In this document: one piece after another, positions 46,067 to 54,306 of the stretch | Numbering within the stretch: position 1 is the first letter of the stretch | Layout: each line of letters opens with the position of its first letter | Source: Pelomonas dachongensis | GTDB lineage: Bacteria > Pseudomonadota > Gammaproteobacteria > Burkholderiales > Burkholderiaceae_C | Reading direction: 5' to 3' | NCBI RefSeq assembly: GCF_043555865.1 | Contig: NZ_JBIGHY010000008.1 | Span: forward strand, 62,001-126,000 | Length of the DNA: 64,000 nucleotides | Program-made: the position numbers and the translations under genes | Notes under the pieces: generated by a model | Database searches by the model: none | The model's input: only the letters and a program-made list of their open reading frames with translations | What the model was told of the DNA's origin: nothing

Positions 46067-47659
46067 ATGAGCGCCCCCTCGCGCCGCAGCCCGCCCGCGT
46101 CCAAGGCGCCCTCCAAAGCCTCCGCGGCGGTGCCGGCCATGCTGCCGCCAGGCAGCAGCTACCTGCAGCGCATCTTGAATGCGCGCGTTTATGAGGTGGC
46201 CCGCGAGACCGACCTGACGCATGCCGCCAAGCTGTCCAGGCGCCTGGGCAATAAGGTGTGGCTCAAGCGCGAGGACGAGCAGGACGTGTTCAGCTTCAAG
46301 CTGCGCGGCGCCTACAACAAGATGGCTCACCTGAGCGCCGAGCAGCGAGCGGCCGGTGTCATCTGCGCGTCGGCCGGCAACCATGCCCAGGGCGTGGCGC
46401 TGTCGGCAAAGAAGCTGGGCTGCCGCGCCGTCATCGTGATGCCGGTGACCACGCCGCAGGTCAAGATCGACGCCGTCAAGGCGCTGGGTGGCGAGGTGGT
46501 GCTGCATGGCGAGAGCTACACCGATGCCTACGGCCATGCGCTGAGCCTGGAGCGCGCGCAGGGCCTGACCTTCGTCCACCCCTTCGACGATCCCGACGTC
46601 ATCGCCGGCCAGGGCACCATCGCCATGGAGTTGCTGCGCCAGCATCCCGGCCCCATCGACGCGATCTTCGTCGCCATCGGCGGCGGCGGTCTGGTCTCCG
46701 GCATCGCCGCCTACGTCAAGGCATTGCGGCCCGAGATCAAGATCATTGGCGTGCAGACGACCGACTCCGACGCGATGCTGCGCTCGGTCAAGGCCGGCAA
46801 GCGAGTGACGCTGACGGACGTGGGCCTGTTTGCCGACGGCACCGCCGTCAAGCTGGTCGGCGAGGAAACCTTCCGCATCGCGCGCGAGCTGGTGGACGAC
46901 TTCATCGTCGTCGACACCGATGCCGTCTGCGCGGCCATCAAGGATGTCTTCGAGGACACCCGCTCCATCCTGGAGCCGTCGGGCGCCATGGGCGTCGCGG
47001 CCGTCAAGCAGTACGCCGCCAAGACCGGCGCCAAGGGACAGACGCTGGTGGCCGTGACCTGCGGCGCCAACATGAACTTCGACCGGCTGCGCTTCGTCGC
47101 CGAGCGCGCCGAGGTCGGGGAGCAGCGCGAGGCCTTGTTCGCCGTGACCATCCCCGAGGCGCGCGGCAGCTTCAAGCGCTTCTGCGAACTGCTGGGTCCG
47201 CGCAGCGTCACCGAGTTCAACTACCGCATCGCCGACGCCCAGGTCGCGCACGTCTTCGTCGGCGTGGCCATCTCGAAGCCGGACGAGGCGGCGCGGCTTG
47301 CCCGCACGTTCACGAAGGCCGGTTTCGAGACGCTGGACCTGACCCTCGACGAGATGGCCAAGCAGCACGTGCGCCACATGGTCGGCGGCCGCAGCGAACT
47401 GGCCCGCAACGAGCGGCTGTACCGCTTCGTGTTCCCCGAGCGGCCGGGCGCGCTGATGAAGTTCCTGTCCAGCATGCACCCGGACTGGAACATCAGCCTG
47501 TTCCACTACCGCAATCAGGGCGCGGACTATGGCCGCATCCTCGTCGGCATCCAGGTGCCCAAGGGCGACGCCGGCAAGCTGCGCGAATTCCTCGAAGGGT
47601 TGAATTACCCATTCGTGGATGAAACCACCAATCCGGTCTACCGCTTGTTCCTTGGTTGA
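46067..47659 (+). CDS. ilvA: Threonine ammonia-lyase, biosynthetic
   Basis: 530 residues from ATG 46067, with GGAGA upstream. First step of isoleucine synthesis: threonine to 2-oxobutanoate. The PLP lysine is in FSFKLRGAYNKM (Lys78), the phosphate-binding Gly-rich loop in AIGGGGLVSG. Two C-terminal ACT-like regulatory domains (about residues 345-525) are present, as in the isoleucine-inhibited enzyme; one contains FNYRIADAQVAHVFVGV and the other YRFVFPERPGALMKFL. A longer frame upstream has no support. The N-terminal ~25 residues are Ala/Ser/Lys-rich and extra. Confidence 0.96.
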   Translation: MSAPSRRSPPASKAPSKASAAVPAMLPPGSSYLQRILNARVYEVARETDLTHAAKLSRRLGNKVWLKREDEQDVFSFKLRGAYNKMAHLSAEQRAAGVICASAGNHAQGVALSAKKLGCRAVIVMPVTTPQVKIDAVKALGGEVVLHGESYTDAYGHALSLERAQGLTFVHPFDDPDVIAGQGTIAMELLRQHPGPIDAIFVAIGGGGLVSGIAAYVKALRPEIKIIGVQTTDSDAMLRSVKAGKRVTLTDVGLFADGTAVKLVGEETFRIARELVDDFIVVDTDAVCAAIKDVFEDTRSILEPSGAMGVAAVKQYAAKTGAKGQTLVAVTCGANMNFDRLRFVAERAEVGEQREALFAVTIPEARGSFKRFCELLGPRSVTEFNYRIADAQVAHVFVGVAISKPDEAARLARTFTKAGFETLDLTLDEMAKQHVRHMVGGRSELARNERLYRFVFPERPGALMKFLSSMHPDWNISLFHYRNQGADYGRILVGIQVPKGDAGKLREFLEGLNYPFVDETTNPVYRLFLG

Positions 47660-47692
47660 GTTGAAATCCGGGCTCCTGTCACCGCCTGCGCC

Positions 47693-48763
47693 ATGACCGT
47701 CGCCCAACAGTCGCTGATCTCCCCCACCGCCAACCCCGAGCTGGAGAAGGCCCTGCGCGACCGCGTCGACCGACGCTCGGCCATCGCCGGCGGCCTTGGC
47801 GAACTGGAGCCGCTGGCCGTGCGACTGGGCCTCGTCCAGAACAGCCTGACCCCGCGCTTTCGCGACCCTGTGTTGGGGCTGTTCGCGGCCGACCACGGCA
47901 TCGTCGTCGATGGCGTCGGCGCGCAATGGGGACGCGCCACGCGCGACCAGGTACAGATGGCCTTGCACGCGCAATTGCCGGTGTCCGTGTTCGCGCGGCT
48001 TCAGGGCCTGCACCTGACCGTCGTCGACTGCGGCGTGGCCGAGAACCTGCCGCCACACGCACGGCTGCTGGCCCGCAAGGTCGCCCATGGCACTCGCAAT
48101 TCGCGCACCGCGCTGGCCATGAGCCTGGACCAGGCCCATGCCGGCGTGCGCGTGGGCATGGAGATCGCAGATAACCTGCCCGGCAACGTGCTGGCGTGCG
48201 CCAGCCTCGGCCAGGGTTCGGCTGAATGCGCGGCGCTGCTGCTGTCGCGCCTGTCCGATGTGCCGGTGCGCGACTTCGTCGTTTCCGGTCCGGCCATGCG
48301 TCAGGAGCATCTGGTCCATCTGCTCGACGTGCTGCACGGCGCGCAGGCGCGCCATCGCGATGCCAAAGAGCCGATGGACGTGCTGGCGGCCTTCGGCGGA
48401 CACGAGATCGCAGTCATGGTCGGCGCCATGCTGGTGGCCGCGAGCAAACGCAGCCTCATCATCGTGGACGGCATCGCGGCCTGCGCGGCGCTGAAGCTGG
48501 CGTCGCTGATATGCGCCCCGGTGACCGACTACGCGGTGTTCTGCCGCAGCCACGTGCACCGTGGACTGGACGAGGCGCTGGCGCTGTTCCACGCCTCGGC
48601 GCTGCTGGAGCTGGGCATGGACAGCGCCGACGGCACCGGCGCGGCGCTCGCCTGGCCCATGATCCGCTCGGCCGCCGCGCTGCTGACCGACCTGCACGAG
48701 GTCGCCGAGGCCCGGCTGTCCCGACCGCCGGCCGACGCCTACCTGCCGACACTGGGCGCCTGA
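47693..48763 (+). CDS. Divergent CobT-like phosphoribosyltransferase
   Basis: 356 residues, the length of nicotinate-nucleotide:dimethylbenzimidazole phosphoribosyltransferase, which activates the lower ligand of cobalamin. Family features include FAADHGIVVDGV, KVAHGTRNSRTALAMSLDQA, AAFGGHEIAVMVGAML and DGTGAALAWPMIRSA. But the catalytic Glu of the canonical GEGSG/GEGTG motif is Asp here (SADGTG), and the canonical GEMGIGNTT segment is replaced by LGQGSAECAA. It follows ilvA by 33 bases and has no other cob genes or B12 riboswitch nearby. It could be a paralogue with altered substrate or activity. Confidence 0.75.
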   Translation: MTVAQQSLISPTANPELEKALRDRVDRRSAIAGGLGELEPLAVRLGLVQNSLTPRFRDPVLGLFAADHGIVVDGVGAQWGRATRDQVQMALHAQLPVSVFARLQGLHLTVVDCGVAENLPPHARLLARKVAHGTRNSRTALAMSLDQAHAGVRVGMEIADNLPGNVLACASLGQGSAECAALLLSRLSDVPVRDFVVSGPAMRQEHLVHLLDVLHGAQARHRDAKEPMDVLAAFGGHEIAVMVGAMLVAASKRSLIIVDGIAACAALKLASLICAPVTDYAVFCRSHVHRGLDEALALFHASALLELGMDSADGTGAALAWPMIRSAAALLTDLHEVAEARLSRPPADAYLPTLGA

Positions 48764-48790
48764 GGGTCTGAGCGCCCGATTTCTCGCAGT

Positions 48791-49375
48791 TCAGCGCGGC
48801 GGCGGGCCGCCAGCCGCGGAAGCCGCCAGCGGCAATCCGTAGACGCTGGGTACGGCCGGCGCCGCCTGCTGCTGGGTTCCCGGAGGATTGCCGCCCAGCA
48901 CCACGTTCGACGGCACGGCGGGCGGCAGCGACCCCAGGGCCGGCGTCGCCGGCGGGGCCAGCTCCAGCACCTGGGCGGGCGCCTGGCCCATCAGGCCCAG
49001 ACTGGCACTGCGCGCATCGACGCGCAGCAGCCGCAGATCGCCGTCAACGACCGCGCCCACGCGCACCGTGCGCGCCACGCCGTCCACCTCGATCAGCGCC
49101 ACGCCTTCACCGGCCTGTGCTGCCCGGGCGCTCTTGGGGGCGACCACGCCCAACAGGCGCAGTCGCGACGACGCCTCCACCGTCGGCGCCGCCACCGGCT
49201 CGGCGGCCACGACGCCCAGCAGGCGTCCCAGGTCGACCTGGGTGGCGCGGCCCTCGGCCGCCGGCAGCACGGAAGCCGGCATGGCCAGCGGCCGGGCCAG
49301 CAGTTGCAGGCCCCAGTAGGCCACCGAGCCGCCCAGCAGCAGCCACACCGTAAACGCCATCAGTCGAGCAACCAT
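48791..49375 (-). CDS. gspC: Type II secretion system protein GspC
   Basis: 194 residues. One N-terminal inner-membrane helix (about 7-27), then the HR domain (about 50-130) with SSRLRLLGVVAPK, GVALIEVDGVARTVRVGAVVDGDLRLLRVDARSASLG. The C-terminus is Pro/Ala-rich and has no PDZ domain, as in short GspC forms. GspC links the inner-membrane platform to the GspD secretin. It is divergent from gspG, with start codons only 43 bases apart. Confidence 0.88.
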   Translation of the reverse strand: MVARLMAFTVWLLLGGSVAYWGLQLLARPLAMPASVLPAAEGRATQVDLGRLLGVVAAEPVAAPTVEASSRLRLLGVVAPKSARAAQAGEGVALIEVDGVARTVRVGAVVDGDLRLLRVDARSASLGLMGQAPAQVLELAPPATPALGSLPPAVPSNVVLGGNPPGTQQQAAPAVPSVYGLPLAASAAGGPPPR

Positions 49376-49418
49376 GGCCCATTATGATGGCCCGCTCCCC
49401 GGCTCCTGCGCTCTGCTC

Positions 49419-49841
49419 ATGCGTCCTTCCCCCCTCGCTCGCGGCTTCACGCTGATCGAACTGCTGGTCGTCCTCGTCATCCTGGGCGTGCTGGCGGCAC
49501 TCGTCGTGCCCAGCGTGCTGGACCGCGCCGAAGACGCGCGCGTCACCGCAGCCCGCACAGACGTCAACAACCTGATGCAGACGCTCAAGCTGTACAAGCT
49601 CGACAACCAGCGCTTCCCCAGCGGCGAGCAGGGCCTGGACGCGCTGGTGCGCAAGCCCACCACCGGCACGCCGCCGCCCAACTGGAAGCCCTACCTGGAC
49701 AAGCTGCCCAACGACCCCTGGGGCCAGCCGTACCAGTACGCCAACCCGGGCGTGAAGGGCGAGGTCGATGTGTTCAGCTTTGGCGCCGATGGTCGCGCCG
49801 GCGGCGAGGGTCGTGACGCCGACATCGGCTCCTGGCAATAA
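49419..49841 (+). CDS. gspG: GspG, major pseudopilin of the type II secretion system
   Basis: 140 residues from ATG 49419; an ATG at 49374 would overlap the gspC start and add a leader unlike the family. Prepilin motif LARGFTLIELLVVLVILGVLAALVVP with Glu5. The GspG C-terminal motif is intact: LVRKPTTGTPPPNWKPYLDKLPNDPWGQPYQY and GADGRAGGEGRDADIGSW, which carries the calcium-binding Asp residues. A possible -10 TATGAT lies at 49383-49388. First gene of the plus-strand gsp operon. Confidence 0.95.
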   Translation: MRPSPLARGFTLIELLVVLVILGVLAALVVPSVLDRAEDARVTAARTDVNNLMQTLKLYKLDNQRFPSGEQGLDALVRKPTTGTPPPNWKPYLDKLPNDPWGQPYQYANPGVKGEVDVFSFGADGRAGGEGRDADIGSWQ

Positions 49842-49842
49842 C

Positions 49843-50457
49843 GTGAGGCCCCTCGTCCAGCCTCGCGTCGCTGAACGCGAGCGAGTCTGGTCGGTCCCCC
49901 GAGGGGACGGCGATGCTCGCGGGGCTTGCCCCGCTCCCACATCGCCAACGGGCCGGCTTGGGAGCGGCCCGGCGCTCGGCCCGCGATCCACGCCCTGCAG
50001 ACGTGGTTCAGCTGGGGGCTTCAACGCCGGCTTCACGCTGATCGAGCTGATGGTCGTGGTGGTGCTGATCGCCATCACCAGCGCCACCATCTCGCTGGCC
50101 TTGCGCGACCCCAACGAAACCCAGCTGCAGCGGGAGGCGCAGCGCCTGGCCGCACTGCTGGAGACGGCACGTGCCGAGAGCCGCACGTCGGGGCTGGCCG
50201 TGCGCTGGGTGCCCAAGGGCAGCCGGTCGGGCGAGGACTTCCATTTCGCGGGCCTGCCGCCGACGCTGCAGCTGCCGTCGCGCTGGCTGGGCGATCCGGT
50301 GGCCGTCACGATCGACAACGCCAGCGCCGCCAACCCGGGCCTCGTGTTGGGGCCCGAGCCGCTGATCCCGGCGCAGCGGTTGCAGTTGCAGCTGGGCGAC
50401 CAGCGCGTGATGCTGGCCACCGACGGCCTGTCGGCATTCGACGTCGTCACGCCATGA
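49843..50457 (+). CDS. gspH: GspH, minor pseudopilin with an anomalous N-terminus
   Basis: The pseudopilin part starts at AGFTLIELMVVVVLIAITSATISLAL (about 50030) and continues with the GspH domain REAQRLAALLETARAESRTSGLAV to the stop at 50457. No start codon lies within a normal leader distance. The nearest in-frame starts are the GTG at 49843, two bases after the gspG stop, and an ATG at 49768 inside gspG. From the GTG, about 60 extra residues are read from a GC-rich dispersed repeat before the cleavage site. Ordinary prepilin leaders are 6-25 residues. The gene is in place and otherwise complete; the true start is unresolved. Confidence 0.8.
   Translation: MRPLVQPRVAERERVWSVPRGDGDARGACPAPTSPTGRLGSGPALGPRSTPCRRGSAGGFNAGFTLIELMVVVVLIAITSATISLALRDPNETQLQREAQRLAALLETARAESRTSGLAVRWVPKGSRSGEDFHFAGLPPTLQLPSRWLGDPVAVTIDNASAANPGLVLGPEPLIPAQRLQLQLGDQRVMLATDGLSAFDVVTP
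49850..50000. repeat. Dispersed GGGCCGCyCC repeat, copy C, between gspG and gspH
   Basis: In inverted orientation the segment near 49960-49985 reads GCGCCGGGCCGCTCCCAAGC, matching the cores after zwf and between the dpp ATPase genes. It continues with a second GC-rich block and a CCCC-TCGG-GGGG-like hairpin (CCCCCGAGGGG near 49897-49907). It is longer than the other copies and fills the gspG-gspH junction, whereas other gsp gene pairs overlap by four bases or less. Confidence 0.55.
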
Positions 50458-50813
50458 AAAGCAACGGCGGCTTCACGCTGATCGAGGTGCTGGTGGCGCT
50501 GGTCATCGTCGCGATCGCGCTGGGCGCAGGCATCAAGGCGGCCGGCGCATTGACCAACAACGCCGAGCGGCTGGCCCAGGTCAGCGCGGCGCAGTGGTGC
50601 GCCGAGAACCTGTTGACCGAACTGCGGCTGACGCAGCAGTTCCCCGACATCGGCGAGGCGCCGCTGAGCTGCGAGCAGCTGGGCCGCAGCTACGGCGGCC
50701 GGCAACGCGTGAGCCCGACGCCCAACCCCAACTTCCGCCGCGTCGATGTCGACGTCACCGACGACGAGGGCCGCCCGGTGCTGAGCCTGTCCACCATCAT
50801 GGGCCGCTTCTGA
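50454..50813 (+). CDS. gspI: GspI, minor pseudopilin
   Basis: 119 residues. Overlaps the gspH stop (ATGA). Prepilin motif SNGGFTLIEVLVALVIVAIALGAG with Glu5. The characteristic GspI stretch NNAERLAQVSAAQWCAENLLTELRL follows, then the C-terminal sheet ending LSTIMGRF. Forms the pseudopilus tip with GspJ and GspK. Confidence 0.94.
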   Translation: MKSNGGFTLIEVLVALVIVAIALGAGIKAAGALTNNAERLAQVSAAQWCAENLLTELRLTQQFPDIGEAPLSCEQLGRSYGGRQRVSPTPNPNFRRVDVDVTDDEGRPVLSLSTIMGRF

Positions 50814-51475
50814 TGACCATGCGCCACTCGCCCAGCGCTGCGTCGTCTCACGCCCGACGAGGCGGTTTCACGCTGGTCGAAGTGCTGGTGGCGCTGTTCA
50901 TCATGGCCACGATGGCGGCCATGGCGTGGCGCGGCATCGACGCGCTGGTCAAGAGCCGCGAGGTCGCGCAGGCGCGGCTGGCGCAGACCGCGCGGCTGCA
51001 GACCGTGCTGGCCCAGTGGGAGGTGGACCTGCGAGCGCTGCAGGACAGCCACAGCATCGTCGAGCCGCTGTCCTTCGACGGCGGCAACCTGGTGCTGACG
51101 CGCCAGGCGCCCGCCGGCCTGCAGGTGGTGGTGTGGAGCCTGCGCGAGGGCACGCTGTGGCGCTGGGAAAGCCCGGCGCAGCTGACCGTGCAGGACCTGG
51201 AATCGCAGCGCCAGCGCGGCCTGCAACAGCTGGCGCAACGCAACCCGGCGCTGCGCGCCTTCGACGGCGTGGCCGGCTGGCAGCTGTACTGCTTTTGGGG
51301 CAACGCCTGGAGCAACTGCCAGTCCACCGGCGGCACGGGCGGCACCAACGTCGGCCCGGTCAACCCCAAGGCCCGGCTGCAGACCCCCGCAGGCCTGCGC
51401 GTCGCCATGCAGTTCGCCGAGGGCAGCGGCCTGGTGGGCACGCTGACGCGCGAGCTGGAGGTGACGGTGCGATGA
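50813..51475 (+). CDS. gspJ: GspJ, minor pseudopilin
   Basis: 220 residues. The ATG shares a base with the gspI stop (TGATG). The prepilin leader ends ARRGG before FTLVEVLVALFIMATMAAMAWRG. GspJ features include DLRALQDSHSIVEPLSFDGGNLVLTR and VVVWSLREGTLWRWESPA. Tip complex member with GspI and GspK. Confidence 0.93.
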   Translation: MTMRHSPSAASSHARRGGFTLVEVLVALFIMATMAAMAWRGIDALVKSREVAQARLAQTARLQTVLAQWEVDLRALQDSHSIVEPLSFDGGNLVLTRQAPAGLQVVVWSLREGTLWRWESPAQLTVQDLESQRQRGLQQLAQRNPALRAFDGVAGWQLYCFWGNAWSNCQSTGGTGGTNVGPVNPKARLQTPAGLRVAMQFAEGSGLVGTLTRELEVTVR

Positions 51476-52452
51476 GGCGGCCCCGGCAACAAAGCGGCGC
51501 CGCGCTGCTGACCGCGATGATCATCGTCACGCTGATCGCCAGCCTCGCGGCCGGCATGGTCTGGCAGCAGTACCGCGCGGTGCAGACCGAGGCCGCCGAC
51601 CGCGCCCGGGCGCAAAGCGCCTGGATCCTGCAGGGCGCGCTGGACTGGGCCCGGCTCATCCTGCTGGAAGACGCCAAGGGCAACCGCAACAAGCCGGTAG
51701 ACCATCTCGGCGAACCCTGGGCCGTGCCGCTGGCCGAGGCGCGGCTGTCCACCTTCCTGGCCGCCGAGCGCAACGCCGCCACCGACGAGGAGGGCCCCGA
51801 GGCCTTCCTGTCCGGCAGCATCGAGGACGCGCAGAGCCGCTACAACCTGCGCGCGCTGCTGACCGGCCCCCAGGTGTCGCCGCTGGAGCAGCGCGTGCTG
51901 GAGCGCCTGTGCAGCCAAGTCAACGCGCCGCCGGGCACGGCCGGCGCCCTCATCGCCGGCCTGCGCGCGGCCTATCCGGCGCCCGCCAGCGCCCCCGCCA
52001 GCGCCGCGAGCGCCACCGACCTCAGCGACAGCGGCCCGCTGCGCCCGGCCGGGCTGGACCAGCTTGGCTGGCTGGGCCTCAGCGAGGACACCATCGCCCG
52101 GCTGCAGCCGTACGTTGTGCTGCTGCCCAAGACCACGCCCGTCAACCTGAACACCGCGCCGCGCGAAGTCATCGCCGCGCTGTTCGACGGTCTGGACCTG
52201 GCCACGGCCGAGCGGCTGGTGCAGGCGCGCCGGGCCAAGCCGCTGCAGAACATCGCCGACGCCGCCAACTACTTGCCGGCCACCGTGCAGATCGCTGCAG
52301 GGCGCGCGTCGGTGGAATCTTCCTTCTTCCTCGTCACCGGCCGGCTGCGGCAGGACGAACGCCAGCTGGAACAGCGCTCGCTGGTCGAGCGCCAGGGCCT
52401 GACCATGGTGGTGCTGGCACGCGAGCGCAGCAACCGGCTGCTGCCGCAATGA
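51472..52452 (+). CDS. gspK: GspK, minor pseudopilin capping the pseudopilus
   Basis: 326 residues, overlapping gspJ by four bases (ATGA). The N-terminus QSGAALLTAMIIVTLIASLAAGM lacks Glu5, as is usual for GspK. It contains SIEDAQSRYNLRALL, the helical insert (about 165-210, Ala/Pro-rich in part) and the T2SSK SAM-like motif TTPVNLNTAPREVIAALFDGL. Its bulk caps the pseudopilus. Confidence 0.93.
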   Translation: MRRPRQQSGAALLTAMIIVTLIASLAAGMVWQQYRAVQTEAADRARAQSAWILQGALDWARLILLEDAKGNRNKPVDHLGEPWAVPLAEARLSTFLAAERNAATDEEGPEAFLSGSIEDAQSRYNLRALLTGPQVSPLEQRVLERLCSQVNAPPGTAGALIAGLRAAYPAPASAPASAASATDLSDSGPLRPAGLDQLGWLGLSEDTIARLQPYVVLLPKTTPVNLNTAPREVIAALFDGLDLATAERLVQARRAKPLQNIADAANYLPATVQIAAGRASVESSFFLVTGRLRQDERQLEQRSLVERQGLTMVVLARERSNRLLPQ

Positions 52453-52534
52453 ACGCTCTGTCACCCTCCGCGGCCCACGCCGGTCCGACCGGGGCCCGCC
52501 CCACTCCTAGAATGCGCCGCGCCTGATCACCCCC

Positions 52535-53785
52535 ATGAGCACCCTGCTGCTGTTCCTGCCCCCCCGGACGCGTCTGCACGCGCAAGGCCGCGCCATGGCT
52601 GTCGAGCCCCCCCGCGCCGGTGCGGTGCGCGAGTACGACTGGGCGCTGTCACCCGACGGCCACCACATCAGCAAGGAGGGCCGCGGCGCCGCGGCGGCGC
52701 TGCCGGCGGCAGACAGCGTCATCGCCATCGTCGGCGACGCCGACCTGAGCTGGCGGTGCGTCGACCTGCCGCGCGCCGGCCGGCAAATGCGCGCGGCGCT
52801 GGCCGGCAAGCTGGAGGACGTGTTGCTGGACGACCCAGAGACCGTCCACTTCGCGCTGGAACCTGAGGCGGGCGGCGGCGACAGCGCCTGGGTCGCCATC
52901 ACGTCGCGCACCTGGCTGGCCGAGCACCTGGCGCACCTGGACGCGGCCCAGTTGTTCATCGAACGTGTGGCGCCGCTGTCCTGGCCGGGTGAGCAGCCCC
53001 GCGGCCACTTCAGCGAGACCCACGGCGTCGGCAGCGAGGGCGTCACGCTGCGCTGGAGCCACAGCGACGGCGTCGCCTCGCTGCCGCTGCAGGGGGCCTT
53101 GAGCCGGCAGTTCTTCACCCCGGGCCTGGTGCAGGCCGCGCACTGGACCGCCACGCCCGGCATCGCGACGACCGCCGAGCGCTGGCTGGGCAGCAGCGTC
53201 GGCGTGCTGACGCCGGCGCAGCGCGCGCTGGACGTCATCGACAACGGCTGGAACCTGCGCCAGTTCGACCTCGCGCCTCGCGCCCGCGGCGCACAGGCGC
53301 TGCGCATGCTGGGCCGCACGGTGATGCGCAAGGCCTGGCAGCCGGTGCGCTGGGGCCTCGCGGCGCTGGTGGTCGTGCAGCTGCTGGGCTTGAACCTGTG
53401 GGCCTGGCAGCAGAACCGCGAGCTGAGCGCACGGCGCCAGGCGCTGTCGACGACGCTGACCACCACCTTCCCGCAGGTGCGCGCTGTCATGGACGCCCCG
53501 GTGCAGATGCAAAAGCAGCTGGACCTGCTGCGCGCCAGCGCCGGCAGCGTCGGTGAGCAAGACCTGGAAGCGCTGCTGGCCGCCGCCGCCACCGCTTGGC
53601 CAGCAGACCGGCCGCCGGCCGATGCGCTGTCCTTCGAGCCCGGCCGGCTGACGCTGTCCGCCCAGGGCTGGGCACCGCCGCAGATCGACAACTTCCGCAC
53701 CCAGCTGCTGGCCGAAGGCTGGCAGCTGGATGTGGCCGACGGCCGGCTGACCGTCAGCCGCTCCAACCCGCAGGGACGCCGCTGA
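52535..53785 (+). CDS. gspL: GspL, type II secretion inner-membrane platform protein
   Basis: 416 residues. An actin-like cytoplasmic domain (about 1-255) binds the GspE ATPase; one transmembrane helix (about 270-290, WGLAALVVVQLLGLNLWAW) and a periplasmic ferredoxin-like domain follow. An 82-base gap separates it from gspK, with a TAGAAT -10-like box at 52508-52513 that could be an internal promoter. It overlaps gspM by one base. Confidence 0.92.
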   Translation: MSTLLLFLPPRTRLHAQGRAMAVEPPRAGAVREYDWALSPDGHHISKEGRGAAAALPAADSVIAIVGDADLSWRCVDLPRAGRQMRAALAGKLEDVLLDDPETVHFALEPEAGGGDSAWVAITSRTWLAEHLAHLDAAQLFIERVAPLSWPGEQPRGHFSETHGVGSEGVTLRWSHSDGVASLPLQGALSRQFFTPGLVQAAHWTATPGIATTAERWLGSSVGVLTPAQRALDVIDNGWNLRQFDLAPRARGAQALRMLGRTVMRKAWQPVRWGLAALVVVQLLGLNLWAWQQNRELSARRQALSTTLTTTFPQVRAVMDAPVQMQKQLDLLRASAGSVGEQDLEALLAAAATAWPADRPPADALSFEPGRLTLSAQGWAPPQIDNFRTQLLAEGWQLDVADGRLTVSRSNPQGRR

Positions 53786-54306
53786 TGGCCCGCTTCGAAA
53801 AACCCAGCGCCGGCCTGCAAGTGCAGCTGCGGCAAGCCCGCACGCAAGCCCTGGCACGCTGGCAGGCCCTTGGCGAGCGCGAGCGCGTCGTCGCCGGCAC
53901 GGCCGCCGTGCTGATCGGCCTGCTGCTCGTCTGGCTGGTGCTGGTGGCCCCGGCGCTGCGCACGCTGCGGACGACGCCGGCCGCGCTGGAGACCGTGGAA
54001 CTGCAGATGCAGCGCATGCAGGCGCAGGCACAGGAGGCCCGCACGCTGCGCGCCGCGCCGGCCGTGCCGCCCGAGCAGGCCCAGGCGGCACTGAAGGCCT
54101 CGGTCGAGCACCTGGGCTCGGCCGCGCGCCTGAGCATCAGCGGCGAACGTGCCGTCGTCACGCTGACGGGCATTGCGCCCGCAGCGCTGCAGGCCTGGCT
54201 GGGTGAGGTGCGCGCTGCCGCGCGCGCCCGCCCCATCGAGGCGCAGCTGACGCGCGGGCCGCAGGGCTTTTCCGGCAGCGTCGTGCTCGGCCTGGGAGGC
54301 GCGTGA
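53785..54306 (+). CDS. gspM: GspM, type II secretion platform protein
   Basis: 173 residues. A short cytoplasmic segment, one transmembrane helix (about 42-60, GTAAVLIGLLLVWLVLVAPAL), an Ala/Gln-rich coiled segment and a small periplasmic domain (about 105-170). The WQALGERERVVAG stretch before the helix is typical. Partner of GspL. Start and stop overlap gspL and gspN by one base each. Confidence 0.92.
   Translation: MARFEKPSAGLQVQLRQARTQALARWQALGERERVVAGTAAVLIGLLLVWLVLVAPALRTLRTTPAALETVELQMQRMQAQAQEARTLRAAPAVPPEQAQAALKASVEHLGSAARLSISGERAVVTLTGIAPAALQAWLGEVRAAARARPIEAQLTRGPQGFSGSVVLGLGGA

Noticed and set aside
47660..47692. Cobalamin riboswitch before the cobT-like gene
   Set aside because: Only 33 bases separate it from ilvA, and no B12-box sequence is present.
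46031..48697. An 888-codon open frame on the minus strand opposite ilvA and the cobT-like gene, and similar long antisense frames over gltB
   Set aside because: These follow the GC-rich third-position pattern of the genuine genes on the other strand. They have no recognisable domains and consist of Arg/Gly/Ala/Gln/His-rich translations.
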